The notes beneath the pieces are model-generated. The model searched no databases. It was given only the letters and a program-made list of their open reading frames with translations, and had not been told where the DNA came from. Position numbers and translations under genes: made by a program. From contig NC_056766.1 of the NCBI RefSeq assembly GCF_018687715.1, positions 44,246,933 through 44,310,932 of the forward strand: a stretch of 64,000 nt of DNA, written 5' to 3'. This document shows, piece after piece, positions 1 through 8,709 of the stretch (within the stretch, counting starts at the first letter, position 1; each line of letters starts with the position of its first letter). Source of the stretch: Carya illinoinensis. Its lineage: Eukaryota; Streptophyta; Magnoliopsida; Fagales; Juglandaceae.

Positions 1-743
1 CTCCGGCGACAGATCGGAGCTGGAAATGGGTGAGTTAGGTCGGCAAGAGGTTGGTGATGAAGTAGTGAAGAAGTGATGGCAGGAGGTGGAACAGTTCAAA
101 AGCCGTGCGGATTGGTGGGGTTCACAGCGGCTAACAGTGGCGTCAGAGGGGTTAGAAATTGGTGAGGGTGGACGCCGGTAGGTGGGGAAGAGGATGGTGG
201 GGTGCAGGTCATGGCAGTGAACGGGACGGAAAAAAAATGAAGGAAGAGGGAGGAGAGAGACGTCGCGCGGGAGAGAAGCAGGAGAAGGAAGGGAAAAAAA
301 AAAAAGAAAAAAAGAAAAAGGGAAGAAGAAAAAGAGAAAAGAGAAAGAAGAGAAAAAGGAAGAGGGAAAAAGAAAAAATGAAGGAAAGAAGTGAGATTCA
401 GTTCTCACATTTTGGGTCAAGAAACTGATCCAACAAAAATTATTTTCAAAATAACATGTTAAATAAAATAATTCAAACCCAGTGATTAAATAAAATAAAA
501 TAATAAAATCTAAAACACAATAATTTTAAAGCACCCAAAAGAAATAAACTACTTTAATTTAAAGAATAATTTAAATACAAACAATAATAAATTACAAGAA
601 AGCATATTAAAATAATTTCACAACTTAAAAATTATAAAATAATTATGCAAAAATTACCTTTAATTTAAAACAAGGAAACCACTCAATATAATAATTTAAA
701 TAAAATCACTCAATAAAAATATATGTAAAATGGGGATATCACA
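1..743 (-). repeat. LTR of the TGTGATATCCC family, 5' portion, cut by window start
   Basis: Read on the minus strand, the sequence starts at 743 with TGTGATATCCC, runs through an AT-rich stretch, then a long purine tract on the plus strand (about 285-400), then a segment shared with 11.3, 24.1, 39.3, 41.9 and 50.1 kb. These are the first ~740 bases of the LTR seen complete at 38603-40862. The 89-residue Lys/Glu-rich reading frame over the purine tract is a composition artefact. A polypurine tract abuts the LTR at 744, so this should be the 3' LTR of a minus-strand element whose interior lies to the right. Confidence 0.85.
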
Positions 744-760
744 TCCCTCCTTAAAAATAA
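744..760 (-). other. Polypurine tract and 3' end of a Ty3-type internal region
   Basis: On the minus strand the bases just before the LTR read TTTTTAAGGAGGGA, preceded by TCGAGGACAAAATTTAT. A short 'cgaggac-aaattt' stretch, then a G-rich polypurine tract, then the LTR is the usual 3' arrangement of plant chromovirus-type Ty3/gypsy elements. This assigns the orientation of the LTR at 1-743 and suggests that its family is Ty3-type. The clade is inferred from this layout alone. Confidence 0.6.
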
Positions 761-1935
761 ATTTTGTCCTCGAAATTTATGAGATCAAACATTAGCACCA
801 AGCAGGATACAAGATACGACTTAGAACACTTGAGAAAACATGCCATCAACTATTCCCATACAAGCACGAGTAATGTCCTCCCAAATTTACTCCTATGGGC
901 GATTCCATCATACTCGCACTAGTCTCCCAGTGACCATCACGTCTACTACTCCTAGGGTGACCATGTAATCCGAAACCTCTACTTCCACAAGAACCTTAAT
1001 ACAACACCCAATAAATTGCAATAATTATTACTTTCCTAGAATAAATTGTATGAACCTCAATCGACTCCTATGCTATATCATCGAAATCTTCATTGTATAC
1101 TATACCTTGGTAACCTAGTAGTCACTTCCAAAGTAAACCATCAATATGCATAATTTGTACAACCAAATGATTAATTTCTTACTATAACTTCAAGTCGCCA
1201 CTAATTCCTCAAAATCAGCACAAATTTTGAATACCTAATTATCTCCAAAAATCATGCTTCCGCGGGCATTCTAATAACTCGCCAAAATGCAAAAAGACTA
1301 TGTCCTCATAAATTAACATCTACCAAACCACTTCTTCCAAACCAAAATGAAACAAGGACTTGTACTCTCCAAATCCATGCACTCACAACTATTACGAGTC
1401 GTTCTCATGCGTCCTTAGTCAAAACCAATACTCCTCCAATGTACAAGTGATCCATTTCTACCATATTCATCATCTAGATCTTTATCCTCGAAATTAACAA
1501 GAATTATCTCCTAAATCCGTACCATCTATTATCCTTTAACTCGGTATGGATTAATCATAAAACCTGTCACTATAACCTCGAGCTATAACAATTATTTTCT
1601 CGAATTCGATCCAGATCTTTGATCCTCAGAGAATTATACAAACTAAATCAATACCTTCAATTCCCAAAGAAATATTCTCCTTGAAAATTCCTATATCCAT
1701 CATTCAACTATGATCAACCCCATTTTAATGGTTATAGCTTAATCAGTCTCCAAAAGTGACGTGCCGACTCTGACATCCTTTGTCAGTACCCTTAGTGTTG
1801 GAGGACTTACATCAACAGGTAGATGGAAGATACGAGTGACTCTCCATTCTCTCATGAAGGAGACCAAAAGTGACCGCGTTGTTCACCCACCTCCAAGACA
1901 CGACTTGGAAGCTATGCCACATTAAATGCACCGCC
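761..1935. other. Degenerate non-coding interior of an LTR element and start of a second LTR
   Basis: No reading frame or recognisable protease, reverse transcriptase, integrase or chromodomain peptide is visible. About 761-1740 adjoins the polypurine tract and may be the untranslated interior of a non-coding (LARD-like) derivative. From about 1750 the composition changes and resembles the LTR that continues at 5390, into which the copia element at 1941 inserted. Confidence 0.35.
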
Positions 1936-1940
1936 GCAAG

Positions 1941-2543
1941 TGTTGGGAATGGACCGAACAAACAATGACCAAGTTGAAGCAAATAACAGCGGAAGCAACA
2001 AAAGAAATGACGATCACACAAAGAACACCAAGATTTAAGTGGTTCAGCTCAATGTGAGCCTACGTCCACTGTCGGGGTCAGTTTCAACGATTTCACTATG
2101 AACAAAAGATGGAGTACAAGAGTATTGATAACACAAAATCCTTGATCCTAAAGCCCCAATACACTCAATGGACTCTTAGGATTGTATACAAAAGGATTCT
2201 CAAAACTCTCTCTAACTTGGCTGCTGAGGGCTCTTCAAAATGAAGAGAAAATGATGTATTTATAGCACAAGGCGCTAATCAGAACATTCGCTCGAGCGGA
2301 CGTCGAGCGGAGTGTCGAGCGCACGTTAGGGTTGCATTCTCGCTCGAGCGGACAGTCGAGCGGAGGTCAAGCAAAACTCTCTGGAAGATTTCACTCGAGC
2401 GGACTGTCGAGCGGAGGTCGAGCGGAACTCTCTGGAAGAGTTCGCTCGAGCGGAGGTCGAGCGGAACTGTATCGGAACTGTAGCAGAACTGTAGCAAACC
2501 CCAAAAAATACATTTTCAGCAGGAAATCAAGCCAAACTCAACA
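1941..2543 (-). repeat. 3' LTR of the young copia element (603 bp)
   Basis: It begins TGTTGGGAATGG and ends CTCAACA in plus-strand reading, with 5'-TG...CA-3' termini. It is about 103 bp longer than its partner at 4890-5389. The whole difference lies in the CG-rich tandem repeats at 2285-2470. A TATA element (TATAAATA on minus) sits near 2262-2270, downstream of those repeats in transcription order, so the repeats lie in U3. Confidence 0.95.
2285..2470 (-). repeat. CG-rich U3 minisatellite with CTCGAG/GTCGAGCGGA core
   Basis: Repeats of CTCGAGCGGA and GTCGAGCGGA alternate with AACTCTCTGGAAGA spacers. The array is longer here than at 5237-5325 in the other LTR. In a window that is otherwise AT-rich, this is the densest CpG cluster. 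It lies just upstream of the LTR TATA box in transcription order, where an enhancer would sit. CTCGAG is self-complementary, so neighbouring units could pair. Confidence 0.85.
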
Positions 2544-2557
2544 AATCTCCACCTTGG
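2544..2557 (-). other. Polypurine tract of the young copia element
   Basis: On the minus strand CCAAGGTGGAGATT lies immediately upstream of the 3' LTR (TGTTGAGTTTGG). This is the expected position and composition for the primer of plus-strand DNA synthesis. Confidence 0.8.
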
Positions 2558-2906
2558 CTTGAATTCCGTCAAGCCTAAACAAAAAACCATCAACCAAGAA
2601 ATCGATTCCCACCAACAAACCACCGAAGGGAATCACAAAACCCCGAACACAACGTCTATCCTTGAAGAACTCAATTTCCACCCAAAAGTCTTCAACACCA
2701 TAGACAATCTTGACCAAATCACAAGCTTGGTCCTAATGAAGAATCAACATCTTCACACAAAAGGCAACGCACCACTGAACAGACTGCTTACTTGAGCAAC
2801 GGCTTCTGAATACACACGAAGGCTAACAACAAATATTCTCTGCCAAAGTAAGAAAAAACCCCAAAGTCTGCACGAGCATATCCCAAAGGTGACTAAACTG
2901 TCTCCT

Positions 2907-3248
2907 CTATCTACCAGATGAAACTGTAGACTTGCTCTCATTGTACGCCAATGCCAAAATCAAAATCATACTTAACCAATAGCATGATCTAGAGTACCAC
3001 CTGCACTCTGTTGTGAAGCTCTCCCAGCAACTCCACCTTCTTGCTATAACCATGCTCTCCTTTCCTGTGGAAACAACAACTGAAAAACAAATTGTAAAGA
3101 AGAGAAGGTTCACCCAATAGCAAGTTGTGTTGACCGCTTCACCCAAATCTGTAGACAAGCCTGGCAAATCCAAAAGCAAACTACGGGCTCTCACACTAGA
3201 GTCCGTCTCATTCCATTCAGCTACTCCATTTCTGTGGAGTGGACCCAA
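2907..3248 (-). pseudogene. Copia integrase remnant
   Basis: The minus-strand frame keeps a decayed copy of the copia integrase segment that follows the third catalytic residue. NGVAEWNET replaces the family's NGVAERMNRT, followed by RARSLLLDLPGLS and EAVNTTCYWVN, where the family has a Trp-Ala-Glu-Ala-Val-Asn-Thr-Ala pattern. About 1 kb separates the end of gag from the 3' LTR, where an autonomous copia has over 3 kb of pol. The integrase front, all of reverse transcriptase and RNase H are therefore deleted. It cannot make a functional enzyme. Confidence 0.75.
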
Positions 3249-3593
3249 CTGTATGGTATGAACAACGCTCTACCTTCTTGTCTGTAGATCACTAGCCTTC
3301 ACAAATGCTTGAACACATCAAACACATCCCAAAACAAGGATAAACAAATCCAGACTCTTCTTCAAATGGTCATCAACAAATATGAGTACAAACAGGGCAC
3401 CACATCACACTAGATGTATACCCAAAAAATCACAAAGACATAAACTCCAGAAAAAACTGATTCAGCACTGCTTTACAAGAATACAATGCAAACAAACAAA
3501 TCAAGTTTTTTTTTTTTTTTCTGTCTTCTGATTACACAAAGCAAAACATTGCCTACTCATAAATGACCATACTCATTCATCCATATGGCACAA

Positions 3594-4850
3594 TCACATG
3601 CGCCATAAATGAGTAATACCTGAATCTGGAACATCTGAAGGTGCTCCACCAATCACTGTACTGCCCTGAAGAAAATAAAGACCATCTGTCTTCTTCCCTG
3701 TCATTACCACCGAAGAGCCCTTGTAGACTCGAATGACTCCACCTCCAGCTGAATACTGGTAACCAAAGGAGTCAAGAATGCCCAAAGATATAAGATTTTT
3801 CTTCAAAAATGGAATATGCCGAACGTTAGACAAAGTTCTAACGATTCCATCATACATCTTAATCTCAACTGAACCAATCCCAACAATATCACAAGCCATA
3901 TCATTTCCAACCAAAACGGAGTTACCGTTGATTGATTCATAGGTAGTGAACCAATCTATCCTGGAACACATATGGAATGTACAAGCTGAATCCATGACCC
4001 ACTTGTTACCAAAGTGACCACTAGAGCCACTGACTGCTAGGACAATATCAGAGTTGTTAGATTGTTCAACGCTAACAACATTGGAGGAACTTTTACTTTC
4101 CTCCTTCAACCTGAGACACTCATTCCTGTAATGACCAAATCTATGACAGTAGTGACATTTAACATTTTTCTTGTTAAATTTAGAGCTACCACTGGAACTA
4201 CTCCCACCATAATCCGAACCTCTTCCATTAGATCTACCACCAGAGGAATATTTCACAAACAAACCATTGGCTTGATTGTCCGTGCCTTGTACACACAATT
4301 TTGTTCTCAACTCCTTAGAATTCAAAGCAGATTTTACATCTACCAAGGAGATGGTATCTCTACCATACAACATTGAGCTCACAAAACTTTCAAATGATAC
4401 CGGCAACGAACACAACAAAATTAATGCTTGATCCTCATCATCAAGCTTAATATCAATATTCCTTAGATCTATAATAATTTTATTAAATTCATCTAGATGA
4501 TCGGAAATAGGAGTACCTTCCCTCATCTTGAGAGTGTATAGTCGCTGCTTCAAATACAAACGGTTGGTGAGCGACTTTTTCATATACAAGCTCTCAAGCT
4601 TGGACCAAAGACCGAAAGCGGTCTCCTCATCAGCAACCTCCCTCAAAACTCCATCTGATAGTGACAACAAAATGGCACTATGTGCCTTCTCATCTTCTTC
4701 TCTTGACGATGCAGGAGAATCCTCGGATACCTTCCCCTCCAAAGCCTTCGACAAGCCTTGTTGTCGTAACAACGCCTTCATCTTGATGCGCCACAAGCTA
4801 AAGCTGTTTTGACCGTCGAATTTCTCCACTTCAAACTTTGCCATAGCCAT
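3594..4850 (-). CDS. Copia Gag with protease-like region (418 aa), intact frame
   Basis: The frame opens 24 bases inside the primer-binding site and runs without a stop. Residues ~1-190 are the UBN2-type capsid region (FDGQNSFSLWRIKMKALL, then the family's leucine-rich helices). Residues ~190-232 are a Gly/Ser-rich linker. Residues ~233-246 form a CCHC zinc knuckle (C-HY-C-HRFG-H-YRNE-C). The protease segment follows near residue 285 (WVMDSACTFHM). Its aspartate is present, but the usual Asp-Ser-Gly-Ala has become Asp-Ser-Ala-Cys. The protein stops at HLWRM, the start of the GAG-pre-integrase motif, where the deletion of pol begins. It could still form particles. An internal methionine (residue 3) is an equally possible start. 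Confidence 0.9.
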   Translation of the reverse strand: MAMAKFEVEKFDGQNSFSLWRIKMKALLRQQGLSKALEGKVSEDSPASSREEDEKAHSAILLSLSDGVLREVADEETAFGLWSKLESLYMKKSLTNRLYLKQRLYTLKMREGTPISDHLDEFNKIIIDLRNIDIKLDDEDQALILLCSLPVSFESFVSSMLYGRDTISLVDVKSALNSKELRTKLCVQGTDNQANGLFVKYSSGGRSNGRGSDYGGSSSSGSSKFNKKNVKCHYCHRFGHYRNECLRLKEESKSSSNVVSVEQSNNSDIVLAVSGSSGHFGNKWVMDSACTFHMCSRIDWFTTYESINGNSVLVGNDMACDIVGIGSVEIKMYDGIVRTLSNVRHIPFLKKNLISLGILDSFGYQYSAGGGVIRVYKGSSVVMTGKKTDGLYFLQGSTVIGGAPSDVPDSGITHLWRM

Positions 4851-4874
4851 TCCTCAAGATTCAAAGAGCTTAAC

Positions 4875-4886
4875 GCTCTGATACCA
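4875..4886 (-). other. tRNA-Met primer-binding site
   Basis: Minus strand TGGTATCAGAGC lies three bases inside the 5' LTR. This is the standard plant copia primer site, complementary to the 3' region of initiator methionine tRNA. Confidence 0.95.
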
Positions 4887-4889
4887 GTT

Positions 4890-5389
4890 TGTTGGGAATG
4901 GACCGAACAAACAATGACCAAGTTGAAGCAAATAACAGCGGAAGCAACAAAAGAAATGACGATCATACAAAGAACACCAAGATTTAAGTGGTTCAGCTCA
5001 ATGTGAGCCTACGTCCACTGTCGGGGTCGGTTTCAACGATTTCACTATGAACAAAAGATGGAGTACAAGAGTATTGATAACACAAAATCCTTGATCCTAA
5101 AGCCCCAATACACTCAATGGACTCTTAGGATTGTATACAAAAGGATTCTCAAAACTCTCTCTAACTTGGCTGCTGAGGGCTCTTCAAAATGAAGAGAAAA
5201 TGATGTATTTATAGCACAAGGCGCTAATCAGAACATTCGCTCGAGCGGACTGTCGAGCGGAGGTCGAGCGGAACTCTCTGGAAGAGTTCACTCGAGCGGA
5301 GGTCGAGCGGAACTGTAGCGGAACTGTAGCAGAACTGTAGCAAACCCCAAAAAATACATTTTCAGCAGGAAATCAAGCCAAACTCAACA
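4890..5389 (-). repeat. 5' LTR of the young copia element (500 bp)
   Basis: This is the partner of 1941-2543, with TG/CA termini. TATAAATA on the minus strand at 5206-5213 gives the element's promoter. It carries a shorter U3 minisatellite (about 5237-5325). Confidence 0.95.
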
Positions 5390-5394
5390 GCAAG

Positions 5395-5760
5395 GGTGGC
5401 ACCGCATTAAATGCTCTGCCTCATAACGGCATGTTACATTGAATGTCCTTGTTAAAATAAATGTGGGCGGGACAACTTAACCCTGGGAAAAAGGACATAA
5501 TATCCCCTCCAAGCTTCATTTAAAAGCTACATCCTAGGTACAAAAAACTCTCTTTGAACTCTGCTATTCTCCAGCTATATATCACGATACACTCGAGAGA
5601 CTAACTCTCCAGCTATATATCATGATACACTCGAGAGACTAACTTTGGCATTGCAAGTTCTCTAAACCACCCCGTGCCCACCTTCACTTTTGTGTTGCAG
5701 GTCAAGATCCCAGCTCGAGTTGCGAGGACATTGTTCAGGCATACAGGCATACGAAACACG
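5395..5760 (+). repeat. LTR fragment into which the copia element inserted, with a 38-bp tandem duplication
   Basis: Sequence before 1936 and after 5394 forms one older LTR-like region ('gtgggcgggacaactt', 'ttgtgttgcaggtcaag'), resembling the R-U5 end of large Tat/Ogre-type Ty3 LTRs. Inside it, a 38-bp unit (5569-5606) is repeated head to tail at 5607-5644 with one C/T difference. No coding sequence is seen. The family assignment comes from recall of these motifs and is tentative. Confidence 0.4.
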
Positions 5761-5880
5761 GCATTAACACCATAATTCCATAATTTCAAAACTATTTCTA
5801 AAAGAAATCTCTCCCACCACCTTGAATACTACTATTCCAAAATTCTCCTTTTGGCCCCTCTCAAAATTTAAAATAACATT

Positions 5881-6270
5881 GACGATTATCGAAAAAGTAA
5901 GAAATAATCTGCATATATAGTATTATATTATGTATTTCAATTAATTTGTACACGTAAACAAATGAGCTGGCACTTAATTAGCATGTATTTTTTTTTTTTT
6001 AATAAGCAATTAGCTTGTGTTCTACGTATTCTTGTAAAGAACCTCAGTTTTTTATTTACCGCCAAAATTCTGCAACTACTAGTATAAAAGCAGACTTTTG
6101 GGGATTTCATGTATTATTTACTCGAAATAATTCTAAAGGTCTCATTTCTTCCAGAGTTTTCTTCTTTCTTTTGTAACACGGTACGAGTGCCAATATTTAA
6201 TATATATGGTGGTGATGGAAGTAAATTAAGAAAGTAATTAAGTGGCCAGGTAATACGTACCTATCACATT
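5881..6270 (+). repeat. Dispersed repeat, copy 1 (inverted copy at 48.5-52.0 kb)
   Basis: From CGATTATCGAAAAAGTAAG to GTGGCCAGGTAAT, this stretch is the reverse complement of segments at 51955 down to 51713 and 48607 down to 48531, allowing for substitutions and a small deletion. In the other copy the match is broken by a 3.1-kb insertion. No protein is encoded. It could be a non-autonomous transposon or a segmental duplication. Confidence 0.7.
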
Positions 6271-6284
6271 AATTAAAGTACTGT

Positions 6285-6640
6285 GTGTCCCATTATTGTT
6301 CAATATTCATCTTAGATATAACCGCCAAGTAGTTGTAATGTTATTTACTTATCATTAAATCTGACAGTACTAGCGAGTGGCTTAAAGTAAAAGTGCTCCT
6401 ACGAAAATCCAAAAATAATAATCGGTTTAAATTAGATTAGCAAGTATTTTATTGGACACAACAAGGTAGATATATATATATATATATATATATAGCATAT
6501 ATTTAATGATATAGACATTTTTGTAAACTAATTTATGTATCTCTACTAGTACTTTATTGGACAAAAAAAAAAAAATTATTTATTTATTTACTCCCACGAT
6601 TGCATGATTAATTTCAAACGTATTTCCAAAAGACTTTAAT
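6285..6640. other. AT-rich intergenic sequence
   Basis: Nothing coding is visible. It holds an (AT)n microsatellite at about 6470-6495 and an A-run at 6560-6575. Confidence 0.6.
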
Positions 6641-6641
6641 A

Positions 6642-6834
6642 CCGTTTGGATTGAGACACAATTTCAATCTATCTCATCTCATCATTATAATATTTCTAAA
6701 TTTTTATACAAAATATAATAAATAATTAAATTTTTTCAAATTCTAAAATAATAATAATTTTCTAATAATATATTTTTATTTAACTTTCAACTTTCATCTA
6801 AAACCATCTTATCTCACTAAATCCAAACAACCTC
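6642..6834. mobile_element. GTTTGG-type MITE with terminal inverted repeats
   Basis: The left end reads CCGTTTGGATTGAGA and the right end ACTAAATCCAAACAACC, which are inverted repeats with mismatches. The ~195-bp AT-rich interior carries CTCATCTCATC runs. It has the size, AT content and lack of coding expected for a MITE. The superfamily (hAT or PIF/Harbinger) is not decided by what can be seen. Confidence 0.65.
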
Positions 6835-6837
6835 TTA

Positions 6838-7025
6838 GGCCTCGTTTGGTTATGAAGTACAGATGAGATGGGATATTTTGTTGAAAATTGAATAAAATCT
6901 AATTTTTTTAATATTAGTTTTGTTTTGAGATTTTAAAAAGTTGAATTGTTTATTATATTTTATGTATAAATTGAAAAAAGTTATAATAATTACATGAGAT
7001 GAGATAAAATAATTTAGTTTTTGTT
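6838..7025. mobile_element. Second GTTTGG-type MITE, one end degraded
   Basis: It opens GGCCTCGTTTGGTTATG and contains AGATGAGATGGGAT and, near its right end, ATGAGATGAGATA. This is the same style of repeat as 6642-6834, 18797-18985 and 30244-30616. The expected right-hand inverted repeat is not clear. Confidence 0.5.
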
Positions 7026-7354
7026 AATCTCTCCCACCATTGAATACTAGTACTAGTAAAAATTCTTCTTTCGGCCCACCTCAATATAAAAAATAACTTA
7101 ATCCTTTAGGAAAAATATATATATATATATCCGTATGATTATATAGCCCACAAAATTCAAATTTTACCAAAAACTATTTAGATATGTATTGTTCCTCATT
7201 AATTCAGCATGTAATTAATTGGTATCGTAGTATATGGACTATATTAATTACACGATACATATATGTAGACATGATCTTCATTTTACGCTAGTAATTATAT
7301 ATGGTACATTAATATTATATATAGAACCGGCCATATATGGCAGAATGAGAAGGG

Positions 7355-7362
7355 TATAAATA
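7355..7362 (+). promoter_or_regulatory. TATA box of chitinase-like pseudogene 1
   Basis: TATAAATA lies 120 bp upstream of the ATG at 7482, matching the spacing found in the intact minus-strand gene (TATA at 18061-18068). The promoter of this copy was duplicated along with its coding start. Confidence 0.6.
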
Positions 7363-7481
7363 TCCCCCATAGATAGAGCCAGCAGTACCACTACTAGTAC
7401 CACCAAGCTGCTTGACACCAACAACAACAAAAACAAAACCAAAGTTTGTAACCACATTGCTTCGCCTTAATTTCCTCCACA

Positions 7482-7800
7482 ATGGCTTCGAGTACTAGTG
7501 CTAATCCAGCCAAAAAAGTGAGTGCTAATACCTACCCTGTGAAAGCCGGATATTGGTTTAGCACGTCTGACCTCAAAGTAGAAAACATAAAATCCAAGCT
7601 CTTCACTCATCTTTATGCTGGCTTTGCCAGGGTCCAATATCCGATTCCTTCAGGTAAAAGGATTGATGATGTGATTGACATTCCTGACACCAAATTGATG
7701 ACAAGCTGATGCCTAACCCCCAGGTTCAGTCTCTCATCGAACTCAAGAGTTGGGCCAATGCAGAATCGCTCTGCAGCGTTGGAATCACACCAACAATAAT
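7482..7800 (+). pseudogene. Class V chitinase-like (GH18) pseudogene 1, 5' fragment
   Basis: The frame starts MASSTSANPAKK and continues through VKAGYWF, SKLFTHLYAGFARV. These are the first strand and loop of the GH18 barrel and match residues 10-42 of the intact gene. It reaches a stop at 7707-7709. In another frame just after, DKLMPNPQVQSLIELKSW resembles the next family segment, so one frameshift is implied. The reading ends by about 7800 at a further stop, and no catalytic strand follows. This copy lies in the opposite orientation to the other three, about 7.6 kb from the intact gene, so the cluster has been inverted at one end. Confidence 0.8.
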
Positions 7801-7864
7801 TTGAGAACCTCGAATGGGCAACATCAACAATTGCCTTCCTCCTTTTCATTATTTCCTTTAATAT

Positions 7865-8515
7865 CAAATCACATTACAATCTTCCAATTGTGATACCATG
7901 TTCTTACGTGTATTTTTTTTAATAATTATTGAAATTATTATAAATAATAGTTCTCTTGTTTTAAATTTAATGTGTTATTTGTTGGGTTATTTTATGATTT
8001 TTTAAGTTGTGCCATTTCTTCTATATATAAAAAGTGTCTATGAAATGGAATTTGTTGTTTTAACAGAAGTTCTCAAACGGAAGTGGTGGTTTTCAAAGAA
8101 AATTCTTAACGCAGTTAAATTTAATTCACATTGAATTTTCATTCAATTATGGACGTCTGTCCGTATTCTGTGAAAGAAGAAGCAGTAGATTAATTATGCA
8201 CGATACTCAGAGAGAGAGAGAGAGAGAGAAATGATGAGAGGGAGAGAGTGTGAGAACGAGAGTGGAAGAGAAAGGCTTACCGTGCTCTGCTTTTGTTGTA
8301 TAGAAACAGAGCTTGCCGTGTGGGTTGGAAGAATATGTCACCAGGGTTGACGAGCTGTATTCGATCAACCCGATTCATTCGTTGTTTTGTAACCCGATAA
8401 AAGCCAAGAATATGCTCTGCTTGTTGTATAAAAATAGAGCAATGCAAGATGACCATGCTCTGTTTTTTTTTTTTTCTCCAGAGCAGTTGCTGACAGAGAT
8501 GGAGGGATCGGAGTA
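7865..8515. other. Intergenic sequence with GA microsatellite
   Basis: No gene is recognised. A (GA)n tract lies at 8212-8229. Two similar 'tgctctgctt(t)ttgttgtat' stretches near 8283 and 8413 form a short imperfect direct repeat. Confidence 0.5.
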
Positions 8516-8516
8516 G

Positions 8517-8705
8517 AGTTCGATGCAGTTGGAGTGGCAGAGTTCAATTCGTCGCAGTGGCAAAAAAGCCTTTGGCATAGCAGCCGCCGGAATTTCTCTC
8601 CCTTTCGCTTGCCGCATTGGCGTTGCCTTTGCCCTGCGAAAAACTGTCAACAGAGCGGATAAAGTCGGTTACATTTCTCGACGGAGCAGAGGTTTCATTT
8701 GTTAA
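8517..8705 (+). pseudogene. Fragment similar to a CHX-type cation/H+ antiporter
   Basis: A 60-residue frame contains SIRRSGKKAFGIAAAGISLP and then IGVAFALRKTV and DKVGY. In plant CHX antiporters the stretch 'lys-ser-ile-arg-arg-thr-gly-lys-lys-ala' followed by GISLPF marks the start of a membrane helix in the Na+/H+ exchanger domain. The match covers about 45 residues, and then the frame ends at a stop with no adjoining exchanger sequence. It is a stranded gene fragment, such as transposons carry, and not a working gene. The family call is from memory of the motif. Confidence 0.55.
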
Positions 8706-8709
8706 TATG

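Larger units (their letters stand above)
1936..5394 (-). mobile_element. Young, internally deleted Ty1/copia element with target-site duplication GCAAG
   Basis: Two LTRs (1941-2543 and 4890-5389), each TGTTGGGAATGG...AAACTCAACA in plus-strand reading, bound a 2346-bp interior. GCAAG at 1936-1940 is repeated exactly at 5390-5394. The transcribed strand is minus: the primer-binding site lies beside the right LTR and the polypurine tract beside the left. The interior holds an intact Gag-protease reading frame and a broken integrase scrap, with no reverse transcriptase or RNase H. The LTRs differ at only two sites (2014 vs 4963 region, C/T; 2087 vs 5036 region, A/G) over their first ~340 bases, plus a difference in tandem-repeat copy number. 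The insertion is therefore recent, and movement must have used enzymes supplied in trans. Confidence 0.95.

Noticed and set aside
159..428. Lys/Glu-rich reading frame of 89 codons
   Set aside because: It lies over the purine tract of an LTR. Similar frames appear in every LTR copy with different sequence, so composition explains it.
2288..2470. CRISPR-like regularly spaced repeats
   Set aside because: Spacers are themselves repeated and the array lies in a plant retrotransposon LTR. It is a minisatellite.
4875..4886. tRNA gene suggested by tRNA-Met complementarity
   Set aside because: Only 12 bases match. It is the primer-binding site of the copia element, not a tRNA gene.
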